A stretch of DNA of 64,000 nt from CAWDVK01 sp963805715. GTDB lineage: Bacteria > Actinomycetota > Actinomycetes > Streptosporangiales > Streptosporangiaceae. The notes beneath the pieces were generated by a model, which did no database searches, had not been told where the DNA came from, and saw nothing but the letters and a program-made list of their open reading frames with translations. Numbering within the stretch: the first letter of the stretch is position 1; each line of letters opens with the position of its first letter. The position numbers and the translations under genes were made by a program. Positions 29,448-38,251 of this stretch are shown here, piece after piece. The stretch is taken from contig CAWDVK010000007.1 of assembly GCA_963805715.1 (NCBI GenBank), positions 62,001 through 126,000 on the forward strand, given 5' to 3'.

Positions 29448-30227
29448 ATGAGCGAGTTCGTGCGGGTAGAGACCGACAATGCGGTGGCGACCATCCGGCT
29501 GGACCGGCCGCCGATGAACGCGCTGAATTCCGCGCTGCAGGCCGAGATCGCGGCCGCCGCCGCGGATGTCTCGGGTGATCCGGCTATCCGGGCGGTGATC
29601 CTCTACGGCGGCGAGCGGCTCTTCGCGGCCGGAGCCGACATCAAGGCGATGGCAGGCGCCGGGTACAGCCAGATGGCGGCCACGGCCCGCGCCCTGCAGG
29701 AGTCGCTGACCGCGGTGGCCAGGATCGGCAAGCCCGTCGTCGCGGCCATCACCGGTTATGCGCTCGGCGGCGGCCTGGAGCTGGCCCTGTGCGCGGACTT
29801 CCGGGTACTCGGCGAGAGCGCGCAGGTCGGCCAGCCAGAGATCATGCTCGGCCTGATCCCCGGCGCCGGCGGTACCCAGCGGCTGCCGCGGCTGATCGGC
29901 CCGGCGCGAGCCAAGGACCTGGTGTACACCGGCAGGTTCGTCGGCGCCGCGGAGGCGCTCGCTATCGGGCTGGCCGACAAGGTGGTACCCGACGGCGAGG
30001 TCTATCAGGCGGCACGTGACCTGGTCGCCCGCTATGCGGCCGGTCCGGCTGTGGCCCTGCGCGCGGCCAAGCAGGCCATCGATGATGGCCTCGATGTCGA
30101 TCTTGACACCGGGCTGGAGATCGAGCGGCTGCATTTCGCCGGGCTGTTCGCCACCGAGGACGCGCAGGCGGGAATGCGCAGCTTCCTGGAGAATGGGCCG
30201 GGTAAGGCCAGCTTCACCGGCCAATGA
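29448..30227 (+). CDS. Enoyl-CoA hydratase/isomerase family protein
   Basis: Crotonase-fold enzyme of 259 residues, likely hydrating trans-2-enoyl-CoA in fatty-acid oxidation. The oxyanion-hole glycines are in FAAGADIKAM. The two glutamates expected for hydratase chemistry are in ALGGGLELALCADF and PEIMLGLIPGAGGTQRL. The ATG has GGAGG upstream. There are no other beta-oxidation genes nearby, so the specific substrate remains open. Confidence 0.9.
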   Translation: MSEFVRVETDNAVATIRLDRPPMNALNSALQAEIAAAAADVSGDPAIRAVILYGGERLFAAGADIKAMAGAGYSQMAATARALQESLTAVARIGKPVVAAITGYALGGGLELALCADFRVLGESAQVGQPEIMLGLIPGAGGTQRLPRLIGPARAKDLVYTGRFVGAAEALAIGLADKVVPDGEVYQAARDLVARYAAGPAVALRAAKQAIDDGLDVDLDTGLEIERLHFAGLFATEDAQAGMRSFLENGPGKASFTGQ

Positions 30228-30337
30228 GGCGGTGGCGGCATAGCCGCGGGATGGACAGGCGGCATGGACAGGGAGCATGAGCTGATGCGCCCAGGCAATC
30301 GCGGCGCCGGCGGCCGCGCTGACCGGGAAGGGCCGCG

Positions 30338-30748
30338 ATGACCGAGCCAGCCGACGGCCTGTCCCTGGACATGGTGACAGCCGCGCTCCGCGCGGATAGT
30401 GCTGACGTGGCGCTCTACGCCAGGGTCCTGACCGACAGCCTGGGGGACGCGCTGCCCCCGGACTGCGTCACCGTGCAGCGCGAGCGCACCATGTCAGACC
30501 GCATGCGCGGACGCCCCGGCAACGTCTCGATGGTGATCGTCCGGCTCGGCGACCTGCGGATGACGCTGGGCATGCAGCGCGGGACCCCGGTGGCCGAGAT
30601 CTGCCACGAGGTCAGGGGCGTCGTGCTCTCCCGGCAGCAGGTGCCGGTCAGCCAGTGGACGGCCGAGCTGGCCAGGGCGCTGGTGGCGCACGCCGAGCAG
30701 AACGCGGCCGCGGCGCAGGCCCTGCGCCGGCTGGTGGCGGGAAGCTGA
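30338..30748 (+). CDS. Hypothetical protein, conserved-looking, 136 residues
   Basis: Small soluble protein without a recognised catalytic motif. The N-terminal helix is followed by a beta-rich part (NVSMVIVRLGDLRMTLGMQR, then VRGVVLSRQQVPVSQW) and an alanine-rich C-terminal helix. Codon use fits the surrounding genes and an ATG with GGAAGGG upstream supports expression. It ends 116 bases before the kinase start, in the same direction, so it may be cotranscribed with the kinase. Confidence 0.72.
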   Translation: MTEPADGLSLDMVTAALRADSADVALYARVLTDSLGDALPPDCVTVQRERTMSDRMRGRPGNVSMVIVRLGDLRMTLGMQRGTPVAEICHEVRGVVLSRQQVPVSQWTAELARALVAHAEQNAAAAQALRRLVAGS

Positions 30749-30864
30749 CCGGCCGCGGCCTCCCGCCCGTCAGCGTCAGTGACTGCCGGGCGGCCGGGCC
30801 AAATCTCGCGCCGCCGTGTCCTCAGGCTCGGAAATGCGGCCTGGCATACGTAGGCTGTGTGGTC

Positions 30865-32700
30865 ATGACCGCGGCGCAGCAGGGGACGGGGCCAGACCGG
30901 CTCGGTCCTTACCGCCTGCGCCGGCAGCTCGGCGAGGGCGGCATGGGCGTGGTGTACCTCGCCGCCGACAGCAGCGACCGGCAGGTGGCCGTCAAGGCGC
31001 TCCGGTTCGGGGCGGCCGGCGACCTGACGGCCAAGCGCCGGCTCGCCCGCGAGGTCGAGACGATGCGCCGCGTGCACAGCCCGTACGTGGCGGAGATCAT
31101 CGACGCGGACGTCGAGGGCACCCCGCCGTACATCGTCACCAGGTACGTGCCGGGGAGCACGCTCGACGAGGTCGTCAGCAGGCAGGGGCCGCTGGCCGGC
31201 CAGTCCCTGGTCCGGCTGGCGCACGGCCTGGCGGCGGCTCTCACGGCCGTGCATTCGGCTGGCGTCGTGCACCGTGACCTCAAGCCCGGCAACGTCATGC
31301 TTGTTGATGGCGATCCGATCGTCATCGACTTCGGCATCGCGCAGGTGCCGGACGCCACTCGCATCACGATGACCGGCATGTTCATGGGCACCCCTGGCTA
31401 TCTCGCGCCCGAGGTCATCGAGGGCCGGCCGAGCGGGCCAGCCGCTGACGTGCATTCCTGGGGCGCCACCGTGGCCTTCGCGGCCACCGGCCGGCCCCCA
31501 TTCGGCACCGGCTCATTCGAGGCGATCTTCTACCAGATCGTGCACGGCCAGCCGGACCTGGCTGGCGTGCCGGCCCCCCTGCTGCAGCTGGTGGTCCGGG
31601 CCCTGGCCCGTGATCCGGCGCGCCGCCCGGCCGCCACCGAGCTGGTCAGCTGCACGGCCGGTCTCGACCTGAGCGCCTGGCTGCCCGGCGCGCCGGGCAC
31701 CGCGGTTCCCGCGGCCGGCCTGCTGCCGGCGGCCACCGCCGCGGACGTGCAGGTTCGGCGCGCCGCCGGGCTTCCCGCCGTCAACGGCGCTCCGGTGCCG
31801 CCGGGCATCGCGCTGCCGGGCACCGTGCCGCCGGGCACCGTGTCGCCGGGCACCGTGTCGCCAGGCACCAGGCCGATGGCCGTTGGCGCGCCGACGGACT
31901 TCCGCGATCTGCTGCCGCCGGTGAGCTACCGGCAGCCTGTGCCGTTCGCCCCCGCCCCGGCCATGGCCCCGGCCGGCACTCCGGCCGCCGCGGTCGCCGG
32001 GCCGGCCGCGCTGGCGCAGCCGGGGACCGGCCAGCCGGCGGCTGGTACTCCCGCGGCGGCGCGGCCGCAGCGGTCGGCTCGAGGGCCGCTGGCCGTCGCG
32101 GCCATCGCCATCGCCGTAGCCGCCAGCGTGCTGTTCCCGGTCGCGGGCAGCGCCGCGGCGCTGGCCGGGCTGATCGCGCTGCGCGCCGCAGATCTGACCA
32201 GCCGGTCGCTGGCCCGGCGGCGATCCCGCGCGGGCAGGCGGCCCAGTGACCCCCTGGTCGCCGCCGTGAGGCTTCCGGTGGCCCTGTGCCATGCCCTGCT
32301 CAGCACCGCGCTGCTGCTGCCGCTCGCGCTGATCGCGGCCACTGCCGCCGGCGTCATTACCCTGGTCGTGGCGCCGGGCAGCTCGCTAGCGCGGGCCGGG
32401 GCCTACGCGGCGGGCGCCATGGTGGCCTGCTACGGCCTCGGGCCGGGATCGGGGGCGAGCCGGCGGCCGCTGAGCAGGTTCTTCGCCGTCACGGCCGGAT
32501 CGCCGGTGACGGCCGCCGTTGCCTTCGTCGGACTGGCGGCGCTGGCCGTGGCACTGTTCACTGCCGCATCCTCGCTGGCGCCCTTCTACTGGCCGGCCAC
32601 CCACCTGAGTCTCCTGTTCAGGAACTTGCCCCTGGTCAGCACGCTGATCAGGGACGCGCACGCGGGACTGCTGACCAGGATCGGCCGTTTCGGCCTCTAG
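30865..32700 (+). CDS. Serine/threonine protein kinase with a multi-pass C-terminal membrane domain
   Basis: A 611-residue Hanks-type kinase. The catalytic domain occupies about residues 13-270: glycine loop LGEGGMGVVYLA, ATP lysine in QVAVKALRF, catalytic loop VVHRDLKPGNVML, metal aspartate in VIDFGIAQV, and activation segment ending GTPGYLAPEVI. A proline/alanine-rich linker follows, containing a 15-bp repeat encoding PGTVS/PGTVP units. Four hydrophobic segments lie at about 407-436, 469-502, 511-525 and 546-575. Actinomycete kinases usually have a single helix and an outside sensor (PASTA, NHL); here most of the C-terminus is membrane-embedded. ATG 30865 is preferred because the kinase fold begins right after it. 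Confidence 0.92.
   Translation: MTAAQQGTGPDRLGPYRLRRQLGEGGMGVVYLAADSSDRQVAVKALRFGAAGDLTAKRRLAREVETMRRVHSPYVAEIIDADVEGTPPYIVTRYVPGSTLDEVVSRQGPLAGQSLVRLAHGLAAALTAVHSAGVVHRDLKPGNVMLVDGDPIVIDFGIAQVPDATRITMTGMFMGTPGYLAPEVIEGRPSGPAADVHSWGATVAFAATGRPPFGTGSFEAIFYQIVHGQPDLAGVPAPLLQLVVRALARDPARRPAATELVSCTAGLDLSAWLPGAPGTAVPAAGLLPAATAADVQVRRAAGLPAVNGAPVPPGIALPGTVPPGTVSPGTVSPGTRPMAVGAPTDFRDLLPPVSYRQPVPFAPAPAMAPAGTPAAAVAGPAALAQPGTGQPAAGTPAAARPQRSARGPLAVAAIAIAVAASVLFPVAGSAAALAGLIALRAADLTSRSLARRRSRAGRRPSDPLVAAVRLPVALCHALLSTALLLPLALIAATAAGVITLVVAPGSSLARAGAYAAGAMVACYGLGPGSGASRRPLSRFFAVTAGSPVTAAVAFVGLAALAVALFTAASSLAPFYWPATHLSLLFRNLPLVSTLIRDAHAGLLTRIGRFGL
31816..31860 (+). repeat. 15-bp tandem repeat in the kinase linker, three copies
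   Basis: CCGGGCACCGTG followed by CCG or TCG occurs three times in succession (31816, 31831, 31846), with a degenerate fourth after it, encoding Pro-Gly-Thr-Val-Pro/Ser units. Confidence 0.85.
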
Positions 32701-32738
32701 CCTGCGCCAGCGGGCGGCCGGCGCTGAGCCGTCCCCGC

Positions 32739-33170
32739 TCACGGCGCCGGGCTGAATGCGCCGGGAGGAATCCCCTGCGCTCCGGCGGCAGCGGTCACGG
32801 CCGCGGCGCGATGCCGCCGGACCTCGGCCAGATACTCGTTCATGGCGTCCCGGTTGCGCGTGAGGCAGTCAATCCGCCGCGTGAGCTGATCCCGCTCGTC
32901 CTCCAGCAGCGCGAGCATCTCGGGTGTCGCCTCGTCGAAGTGAATGGCGCGCGGCTTGTCCAGGCACGGCAGGATCTGCCTGATGATCCGCGTGGGCAAG
33001 CCCGCGTCGAGCAGGCCGCGGATCTGCATGACCCGGTCAGCGAAGCGCGGGTGGTAGTCGCGGTACCCGTTAGCGGTGCGGCCGGCCACGATGAGGCCCT
33101 GCTCCTCGTAGTACCGCAGGAGCCAGCGTGAGGTAGAGGTCCGCTCAGCCAGCTCGCCGATCCGCATCAT
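32739..33170 (-). CDS. MerR-family transcriptional regulator
   Basis: A 143-residue MerR protein. The N-terminal winged helix-turn-helix is MRIGELAERTSTSRWLLRYY, followed by EEQGLIVAGRTANGYRDY. A dimerisation helix comes next (TPEMLALLEDERDQLTRRID). The C-terminus is short, without cysteine clusters for metal binding, so it is of the small-molecule or orphan class. ATG 33170 and 33167 are adjacent possible starts, with GGGGTGG upstream. Two near-identical palindromes upstream (33191 and 33272) are its probable operators. Confidence 0.9.
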   Translation of the reverse strand: MMRIGELAERTSTSRWLLRYYEEQGLIVAGRTANGYRDYHPRFADRVMQIRGLLDAGLPTRIIRQILPCLDKPRAIHFDEATPEMLALLEDERDQLTRRIDCLTRNRDAMNEYLAEVRRHRAAAVTAAAGAQGIPPGAFSPAP

Positions 33171-33190
33171 GACCACCCCGGGCCCCGACC

Positions 33191-33206
33191 TTCACATATA
33201 TGTGAA
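33191..33206. promoter_or_regulatory. Palindrome TTCACATATATGTGAA (candidate MerR operator 1)
   Basis: Perfect 16-bp palindrome, 20 bases upstream of the MerR start codon. It shares CCTTCACAT-n2-ATGTGA with a second copy 81 bases away. Confidence 0.65.
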
Positions 33207-33271
33207 TGATAGCGGTCGCGGGCTAGCCAGGCGGCGGATGCGCGACCAGGCGTCCCGGAAGCGGCTTGGCC

Positions 33272-33287
33272 TTCACATTAATGTGAG
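33272..33287. promoter_or_regulatory. Palindrome TTCACATTAATGTGAG (candidate MerR operator 2)
   Basis: Near-perfect palindrome of the form seen at many MerR-controlled promoters. It lies upstream of a small plus-strand open frame, so a divergently controlled target is expected to the right. Confidence 0.65.
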
Positions 33288-33317
33288 GGTTGAGCATCTG
33301 CTCATGGACATTGACGC

Positions 33318-33452
33318 ATGCACGCAGCGACCGGCGGCCGCCCGCCAGCTTTCGCTCTCCCCCCGCTCGCGCTGGCCCTCGGCAGCGTGGCACTCGTCCT
33401 GAGCGCCGCCGCCAGCTTCACCAGGCAGGCCGGACTAGCTATAGCTAGCTAG
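33318..33452 (+). CDS. Possible 44-residue hydrophobic peptide
   Basis: An ATG frame encoding a short basic/proline N-terminus and one membrane-like helix (ALPPLALALGSVALVLSAAA), ending in SFTRQAGLAIAS. It lies directly after the second MerR palindrome. It could be a small membrane protein or the remnant of a longer membrane protein. There is no good ribosome-binding site and it overlaps the end of the FHA gene by eight bases, so confidence is low. Confidence 0.25.
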   Translation: MHAATGGRPPAFALPPLALALGSVALVLSAAASFTRQAGLAIAS

Positions 33453-34155
33453 CGCGCTGGCCACTGAGGCTGGCGGCCGCGCCCGGCTCGGTGGCGGCCA
33501 GCGGCGTCCGGCGCTCTGGCGGCCCGTCGCCGCGCCGGTCAGGAAGGCCGCCGGGATGCTGCTCGCGCTGCTCGGCCTGCGGCAGCGGCCGGACCAGGCC
33601 CAGGGCGACGACCTCATTGGCCAGCCGGACGCGCCGGTTGGGACCTTCTGGGATGCGGAGCTTCTGGTAGAGGCGGAGCAGATGCTGCTTGACCGCGGCC
33701 TCGGTGACGACGAGATCGGTCGCTATCTCCCTGGCCGTGGCCGGCGCGACGAACGCCTCATCGGACAGCGCGGGACGGCACAGCGAGGTCACCACGTCCA
33801 GCTCGCGCCGGGTCAGCTCAGGTGCGGCCGACCTGCGCAGCTCCATATCGGCGGTGAGCTCCTCGCGCGGTATCCCGCCAACCCGGCAGCGGGCGGTACC
33901 GAAGGTGACAACGTCGCTGTCCGCGAGCAGCCGGCGTGCCACCAGCCGTCCGTTGACCCTGGTACCGTTCCGCGATAACCCGAGATCGGCGACGTACGCG
34001 TACGGCCCGCGGCGGACGATCTCGGCGTGCAGCATGGAGACGCTCGGGTCGCCGAGCCAGACATCAACGCAGCTGCCGCGCCCGATCGTGGTCACGTCCT
34101 GGCGCAGCGGGACGATGCCGCCGGTTGCTTCGATCCGGATGAAGGGACTGTCCAT
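33445..34155 (-). CDS. FHA-domain protein with a C-terminal HTH-like region
   Basis: A 236-residue protein. The N-terminal half is a forkhead-associated phosphothreonine-binding domain: TIGRGSCVDVWLGDPSVSML with its conserved GR and S, then HAEI and the NGTRVNG turn. Residues about 110-175 look like a LuxR-type helix-turn-helix (LTRRELDVVTSLCRP, then REIATDLVVTEAAVKQHL, LRLYQKL). The last 60 residues are disordered. It may link kinase signalling (a kinase lies 0.8 kb away) to transcription; this is inference. A 14-bp palindrome CTAGCTATAGCTAG (33435-33448) lies at its stop. Confidence 0.85.
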   Translation of the reverse strand: MDSPFIRIEATGGIVPLRQDVTTIGRGSCVDVWLGDPSVSMLHAEIVRRGPYAYVADLGLSRNGTRVNGRLVARRLLADSDVVTFGTARCRVGGIPREELTADMELRRSAAPELTRRELDVVTSLCRPALSDEAFVAPATAREIATDLVVTEAAVKQHLLRLYQKLRIPEGPNRRVRLANEVVALGLVRPLPQAEQREQHPGGLPDRRGDGPPERRTPLAATEPGAAASLSGQRAS

Positions 34156-34329
34156 GACCGTTCCCCTGCCTGTCGGAGCAGCCAGTAATTTCTCACTGTT
34201 CAGCTACCCTGCCGGCCCTGGCTCATACCCTGCGCCAGCTGTTCTTCTGGGCAGAAGATCGGCCGTGCGCCGCTGAGCAGCCAGGTTCCAGAAGTACACT
34301 GCCGAGCGAGCGTGCCGGAGGGAAGAAAT

Positions 34330-35472
34330 ATGGCGGAAAATCAGTCCAGGGGACTGGCTGATGTCGTCGCTGCGGCCACCGCTCTGAGTGATATCGACGG
34401 ACGCGCGGGCCGCCTGTTCTACCGCGGCTACGACATCGACGATCTCGCCGGCGCCGCGTGCTTCGAGGAAGTCGCCTGCCTGCTGCAGCGCGGGTCCGCT
34501 CCCGATCGGGGCGAGCTGGCCGGGTACCGGGCCGAGCTCGCGGCCGGGCGCGTGCTGGGCAAGCTGGTCGCCAGCTCGCTCGCTGAGGTAGCCAGGCAGC
34601 AGCAGCCGATGGAGGCGCTGCGCAGCCTGGTCTCGCTGGCCAGCGCGGATGACCCGGACAAGGAGTCCAACGAGCCTGAGCCGAACCTGCGGAAGGCGGC
34701 CAGGCTGACCGCCCAGCAGCCGGTGCTGGTTGCCGCCTACGAGGCAGCCCGGACGGCCAGGCCGGTCCCGGAGGCTGATCCGGGACTTGGCCTGGCGGCC
34801 AGCTTCCTGCTGCAGATCACCGGCCACCCGCCGTCGGAGCGGGCGGCTGAGATTTTCGACACATGCCTGGTCCTGCATGCCGACCACACGATGAATGCGT
34901 CCACCTTCGCCGCCAGGGTCTGCGCGGCGACGCTCTCGGACATGCACTCGGCCGTGGTGGCGGCGCTGGGCACCCTCAAGGGCCCGCTGCACGGCGGAGC
35001 GAACGAGCAGGTCATGCGCGGCCTGGAGGCCATCAGGCTGACCAGCGGAGGTGATCCGGCCGAGGCGGTCACCGCGCAGGTGACCGAGCGGCTCCGGCAG
35101 GGCGAGAAGATCATGGGATTCGGGCACCGCGTCTACCGGGCCGAGGACCCGCGCGCTGGGCACCTGCGCCGTCTCTCCGCCGAGCTGGCCGCGGCCTCCG
35201 GCGATGACACGTATTACGTCATGTCCCGCCGGATGGAGGAGGTTGTCCTCGCGGAGAAGGGCCTCTACCCCAACGTCGACTTCTACGCGGCCACCGTGTA
35301 CCACTATCTCGGCATCCCGACTGACCTGTTCACCCCGGTCTTCTCGATCAGCCGGATGGCCGGCTGGACCGCCCACGTGATCGAGCAGCATGCGGACAAC
35401 CGCCTGATCAGGCCGGACAGCGAGTACATCGGCCAGCGCGGGCTGACCTGGACTCCGCTGGAGGCGCGGTGA
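34330..35472 (+). CDS. Citrate synthase family protein
   Basis: Type II-like citrate synthase of 380 residues, condensing oxaloacetate and acetyl-CoA. Active-site elements are LHADHTMNAS (first histidine), GPLHGGANEQV (catalytic histidine), MGFGHRVYR and YPNVDFYAATVYHYLGIP (catalytic aspartate). ATG 34330 is chosen for the GGAGGG eight bases upstream. 2-methylcitrate synthase has the same motifs, but the following icd and mdh genes point to the TCA cycle. The stop overlaps the next start by four bases. Confidence 0.93.
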   Translation: MAENQSRGLADVVAAATALSDIDGRAGRLFYRGYDIDDLAGAACFEEVACLLQRGSAPDRGELAGYRAELAAGRVLGKLVASSLAEVARQQQPMEALRSLVSLASADDPDKESNEPEPNLRKAARLTAQQPVLVAAYEAARTARPVPEADPGLGLAASFLLQITGHPPSERAAEIFDTCLVLHADHTMNASTFAARVCAATLSDMHSAVVAALGTLKGPLHGGANEQVMRGLEAIRLTSGGDPAEAVTAQVTERLRQGEKIMGFGHRVYRAEDPRAGHLRRLSAELAAASGDDTYYVMSRRMEEVVLAEKGLYPNVDFYAATVYHYLGIPTDLFTPVFSISRMAGWTAHVIEQHADNRLIRPDSEYIGQRGLTWTPLEAR

Positions 35473-35867
35473 GGCACGCGGCCAGAGCCGGCCGCCGGCC
35501 GCCCAGGGCAGCGCGCGGCACGCGCGTCAGCCCGGCGGCGCACCGGCCGGGCCGCTCCTCCGGGCCGGCGGCGGCAGGGCCCGGCGGGACGGGCTCACGG
35601 CCGCGGCTCGGCGAGCTGCCTTATGTGCTCGTGCTCGGCGGTCTCGGACTCGGGCTGCTGACCGTGCACGGCGGCGAGCAGGATGTCCGGAGCGGTACGT
35701 TGGTGGTGGCAGGCATGCTGCTCGCAGCAGCCGTGGCCAGACTGGTCCTGCCGGAGAGCCGGGCCGGGATGCTCGGTTCGCGACGGCGGCTGGCGGACGT
35801 GGCAATTCTTGCCGCGCTCGGCGCTGGCATCCTGGTGGGCGGGCTGATCCTCCCGGCACCAGCCTGA
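35469..35867 (+). CDS. DUF3017 membrane protein
   Basis: A 132-residue protein with a disordered basic/proline N-terminus and three membrane helices (YVLVLGGLGLGLLTV, TLVVAGMLLAAAVARLVLP and VAILAALGAGILVGGLILP). The ARLVLPESRAGML segment is characteristic of DUF3017, an actinobacterial family often found beside mdh/icd or folD. Function unknown. It overlaps the citrate synthase stop (GTGA), so it belongs to the TCA gene block. Confidence 0.82.
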   Translation: MRHAARAGRRPPRAARGTRVSPAAHRPGRSSGPAAAGPGGTGSRPRLGELPYVLVLGGLGLGLLTVHGGEQDVRSGTLVVAGMLLAAAVARLVLPESRAGMLGSRRRLADVAILAALGAGILVGGLILPAPA

Positions 35868-35980
35868 CCGGCCTGACTCGTCCCGGCACGGCCGGGCACT
35901 TGCATGACGCCGGGCAACCCCGTGCCCGGCCAGACTTCGCCATGGCAATGGCGCCGGCGCGATGAAGGGAACGCAGCGGC

Positions 35981-37204
35981 ATGTCCAAGATCAAGGTAGT
36001 GAATCCCGTCGTAGAGCTCGACGGCGACGAGATGACGCGGATCATCTGGAAGTTCATTAAAGACAAGCTGATCTTGCCCTACCTGGACGTCGACCTGAAG
36101 TACTTTGACCTGTCGATCGAGAACCGTGATGCCACCGAGGATCAGGTCACCGTTGACGCCGCTGAGGCCATCAAGCGCTACGGGGTCGGCGTGAAGTGCG
36201 CCACTATCACGCCGGACGAGGCCAGGGTCACCGAGTTCGGGCTGAAGCGCATGTGGCGCTCCCCGAACGGCACCGTTCGCAACATCCTCGGCGGGGTCGT
36301 GTTCCGCGAGCCCATCGTCATTGACAGCATCCCGCGCTTCGTGCCCGGCTGGACCAAGCCCATCCTGATCGGCCGGCACGCGCACGGCGATCAGTACCGG
36401 GCCACGGACTTCGTGGTGCCGGGCCCTGGCACGGTACGGATCTCCTTCACCCCGGCGGACTCGGCTGAGCCGACGATGGATTACGAGGTGGCGCAGTTCA
36501 GCGGCGGCGGCGTCGCCATGGGCATGTACAACTTCGACGACTCGATCCGGGACTTCGCCCGGGCGACGATGCGGTATGCGCTCGACCGCGGGTACCCGCT
36601 GTACCTCTCGACGAAGAACACGATCCTCAAGGCCTATGACGGGCGGTTCAAGGACATCTTCGCCGAGGTGTTCGAGAGCGAGTTCAAGGCCGACTTCGAG
36701 GCGGCCGGCATCAGCTACGAGCACCGGCTGATCGACGACATGGTGGCGCAGGTCATCAAGGGCGACGGCGGCATCGTGTGGGCGTGCAAGAACTACGACG
36801 GCGACGTGGAGTCCGACATCGTCGCGCAGGGATTCGGCTCACTCGGCCTGATGACCAGCGTGCTGATGACGCCGGACGGCAAGACCGTCGAGGCCGAGGC
36901 CGCCCACGGCACGGTGACCCGGCACTACCGGCAGCACCAGCAGGGCAAGCCCACCTCGACGAACCCCATTGCGTCGATCTTCGCCTGGACCAGGGGGCTG
37001 GCCCACCGGGGCAAGCTCGACGGAACTCCGGACGTGACCAGGTTCGCCGAGACGCTCGAGCGCGTGTGCGTGGAGACCGTGGTGAGCGGCAAGATGACCA
37101 AGGACCTGGCGCTGCTGGTCGGCGCCGACACGCCGTTCCTGACGACCGAGGAGTTCCTGGCCGCCCTGGCCGAGAACCTGGACGCCGCGATGGCAGGGTC
37201 CTGA
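35981..37204 (+). CDS. icd: NADP-dependent isocitrate dehydrogenase, homodimeric type
   Basis: Oxidatively decarboxylates isocitrate to 2-oxoglutarate. Its 407 residues match the eukaryote-like dimeric subfamily rather than the monomeric 740-residue enzyme of some actinomycetes. Landmarks are VVELDGDEMTRIIWKFIKDK near the start, CATITPDEARV, and WRSPNGTVRNILGGVVFREP (substrate serine and arginines). AAHGTVTRHYRQHQQGKPTS, followed by TNPIASIFAWTRGL, forms the cofactor region. It is the third gene of the TCA block, 113 bases after DUF3017. Confidence 0.97.
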   Translation: MSKIKVVNPVVELDGDEMTRIIWKFIKDKLILPYLDVDLKYFDLSIENRDATEDQVTVDAAEAIKRYGVGVKCATITPDEARVTEFGLKRMWRSPNGTVRNILGGVVFREPIVIDSIPRFVPGWTKPILIGRHAHGDQYRATDFVVPGPGTVRISFTPADSAEPTMDYEVAQFSGGGVAMGMYNFDDSIRDFARATMRYALDRGYPLYLSTKNTILKAYDGRFKDIFAEVFESEFKADFEAAGISYEHRLIDDMVAQVIKGDGGIVWACKNYDGDVESDIVAQGFGSLGLMTSVLMTPDGKTVEAEAAHGTVTRHYRQHQQGKPTSTNPIASIFAWTRGLAHRGKLDGTPDVTRFAETLERVCVETVVSGKMTKDLALLVGADTPFLTTEEFLAALAENLDAAMAGS

Positions 37205-37249
37205 CTAACCCCGCAGAGCACAGCAGAAAAAGAAAAAGGAGCACCGGAG

Positions 37250-38206
37250 ATGGCCCGCAAAGGCAAGGTAACGGTCGTCGGAGCTGGGTTCTATGGCTCG
37301 ACCACGGCGCAGCGGCTAGCTGAGTACGACATCTTCGACGAGGTCGTGCTGACCGACATCGTCGAGGGCAAGCCGGAGGGGCTGGCGCTGGACATGAACC
37401 AGTCCCGGCCGGTGGAAGGCTTCGAGACCAAGGTCACCGGCCAGACCACCGGCCCGGCGGGCGAGGGCTACGAGGCCATTGCGGGCTCCGGCGTGGTGGT
37501 GATCACGGCAGGACTCCCGCGCAAGCCGGGGATGAGCCGGATGGACCTGATCGGGGTCAACGCGAAGATTGTGCGCAGCGTGACCGAGCAGGTCGTCCGG
37601 CACGCCCCGGACGCGGTGCTCGTCGTCGTCTCCAATCCGCTGGACGAGATGACGGCGCTGGCCGCGAAGGTGTCCGGCTTCCCCAAGCATCGCGTCATGG
37701 GCCAGGCGGGCATGCTGGACACGGCCAGGTTCAGCTACTTCGTCGCCGAGCGCCTCGGCGTGCCCGTGGGCTCGGTCCGCACCCTGACCCTCGGCTCGCA
37801 CGGGGACACCATGGTGCCCGTGCCGTCGGCCTGCAGCGTGGACGGCAAGCCGCTGGCGGACCTGCTGCCAGCCGCCGATATCGGCCAGCTGGTGGATCGC
37901 ACCAGGAACGGCGGCGCCGAGATCGTCGGGCTGCTGAAGACCGGATCCGCGTACTACGCGCCGTCCGCGGCCGCAGCCAGGATGGCCAGGGCGGTCGCCG
38001 AGGACGCGGGCGCCGTGCTGCCGGTCTGCGCCTGGGTGGACGGCGAGTACGGGATCTCCGGTGTCTACCTGGGCGTGGAGGCCGAGGTCGGCGCCACCGG
38101 AGTGCGACGGGTGGTGCAGCGCGATCTCACCGACACCGAGCTTGCCGGGCTGCGCGAGGCCGCGGAAGCGGTCCGGGCCAAGCAGGCCGACGTCGACAAC
38201 CTCTGA
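37250..38206 (+). CDS. mdh: Malate dehydrogenase (LDH-like type)
   Basis: NAD-dependent malate dehydrogenase of 318 residues. The N-terminal Rossmann glycine motif is VTVVGAGFYGSTTAQRLAE. The mobile loop with the substrate arginines is GLPRKPGMSRMDL, the second arginine region is MLDTARFSYFVAERL, and the catalytic histidine is in LGSHGDTMVPV. AAAAGGAGCACCGGAG precedes the ATG. It follows icd by 45 bases and ends the TCA block. Confidence 0.95.
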   Translation: MARKGKVTVVGAGFYGSTTAQRLAEYDIFDEVVLTDIVEGKPEGLALDMNQSRPVEGFETKVTGQTTGPAGEGYEAIAGSGVVVITAGLPRKPGMSRMDLIGVNAKIVRSVTEQVVRHAPDAVLVVVSNPLDEMTALAAKVSGFPKHRVMGQAGMLDTARFSYFVAERLGVPVGSVRTLTLGSHGDTMVPVPSACSVDGKPLADLLPAADIGQLVDRTRNGGAEIVGLLKTGSAYYAPSAAAARMARAVAEDAGAVLPVCAWVDGEYGISGVYLGVEAEVGATGVRRVVQRDLTDTELAGLREAAEAVRAKQADVDNL

Positions 38207-38251
38207 CCCGGCGGCAGGCCAGCCAGCCGCCGATCCAGCGGCCAGCCATCG

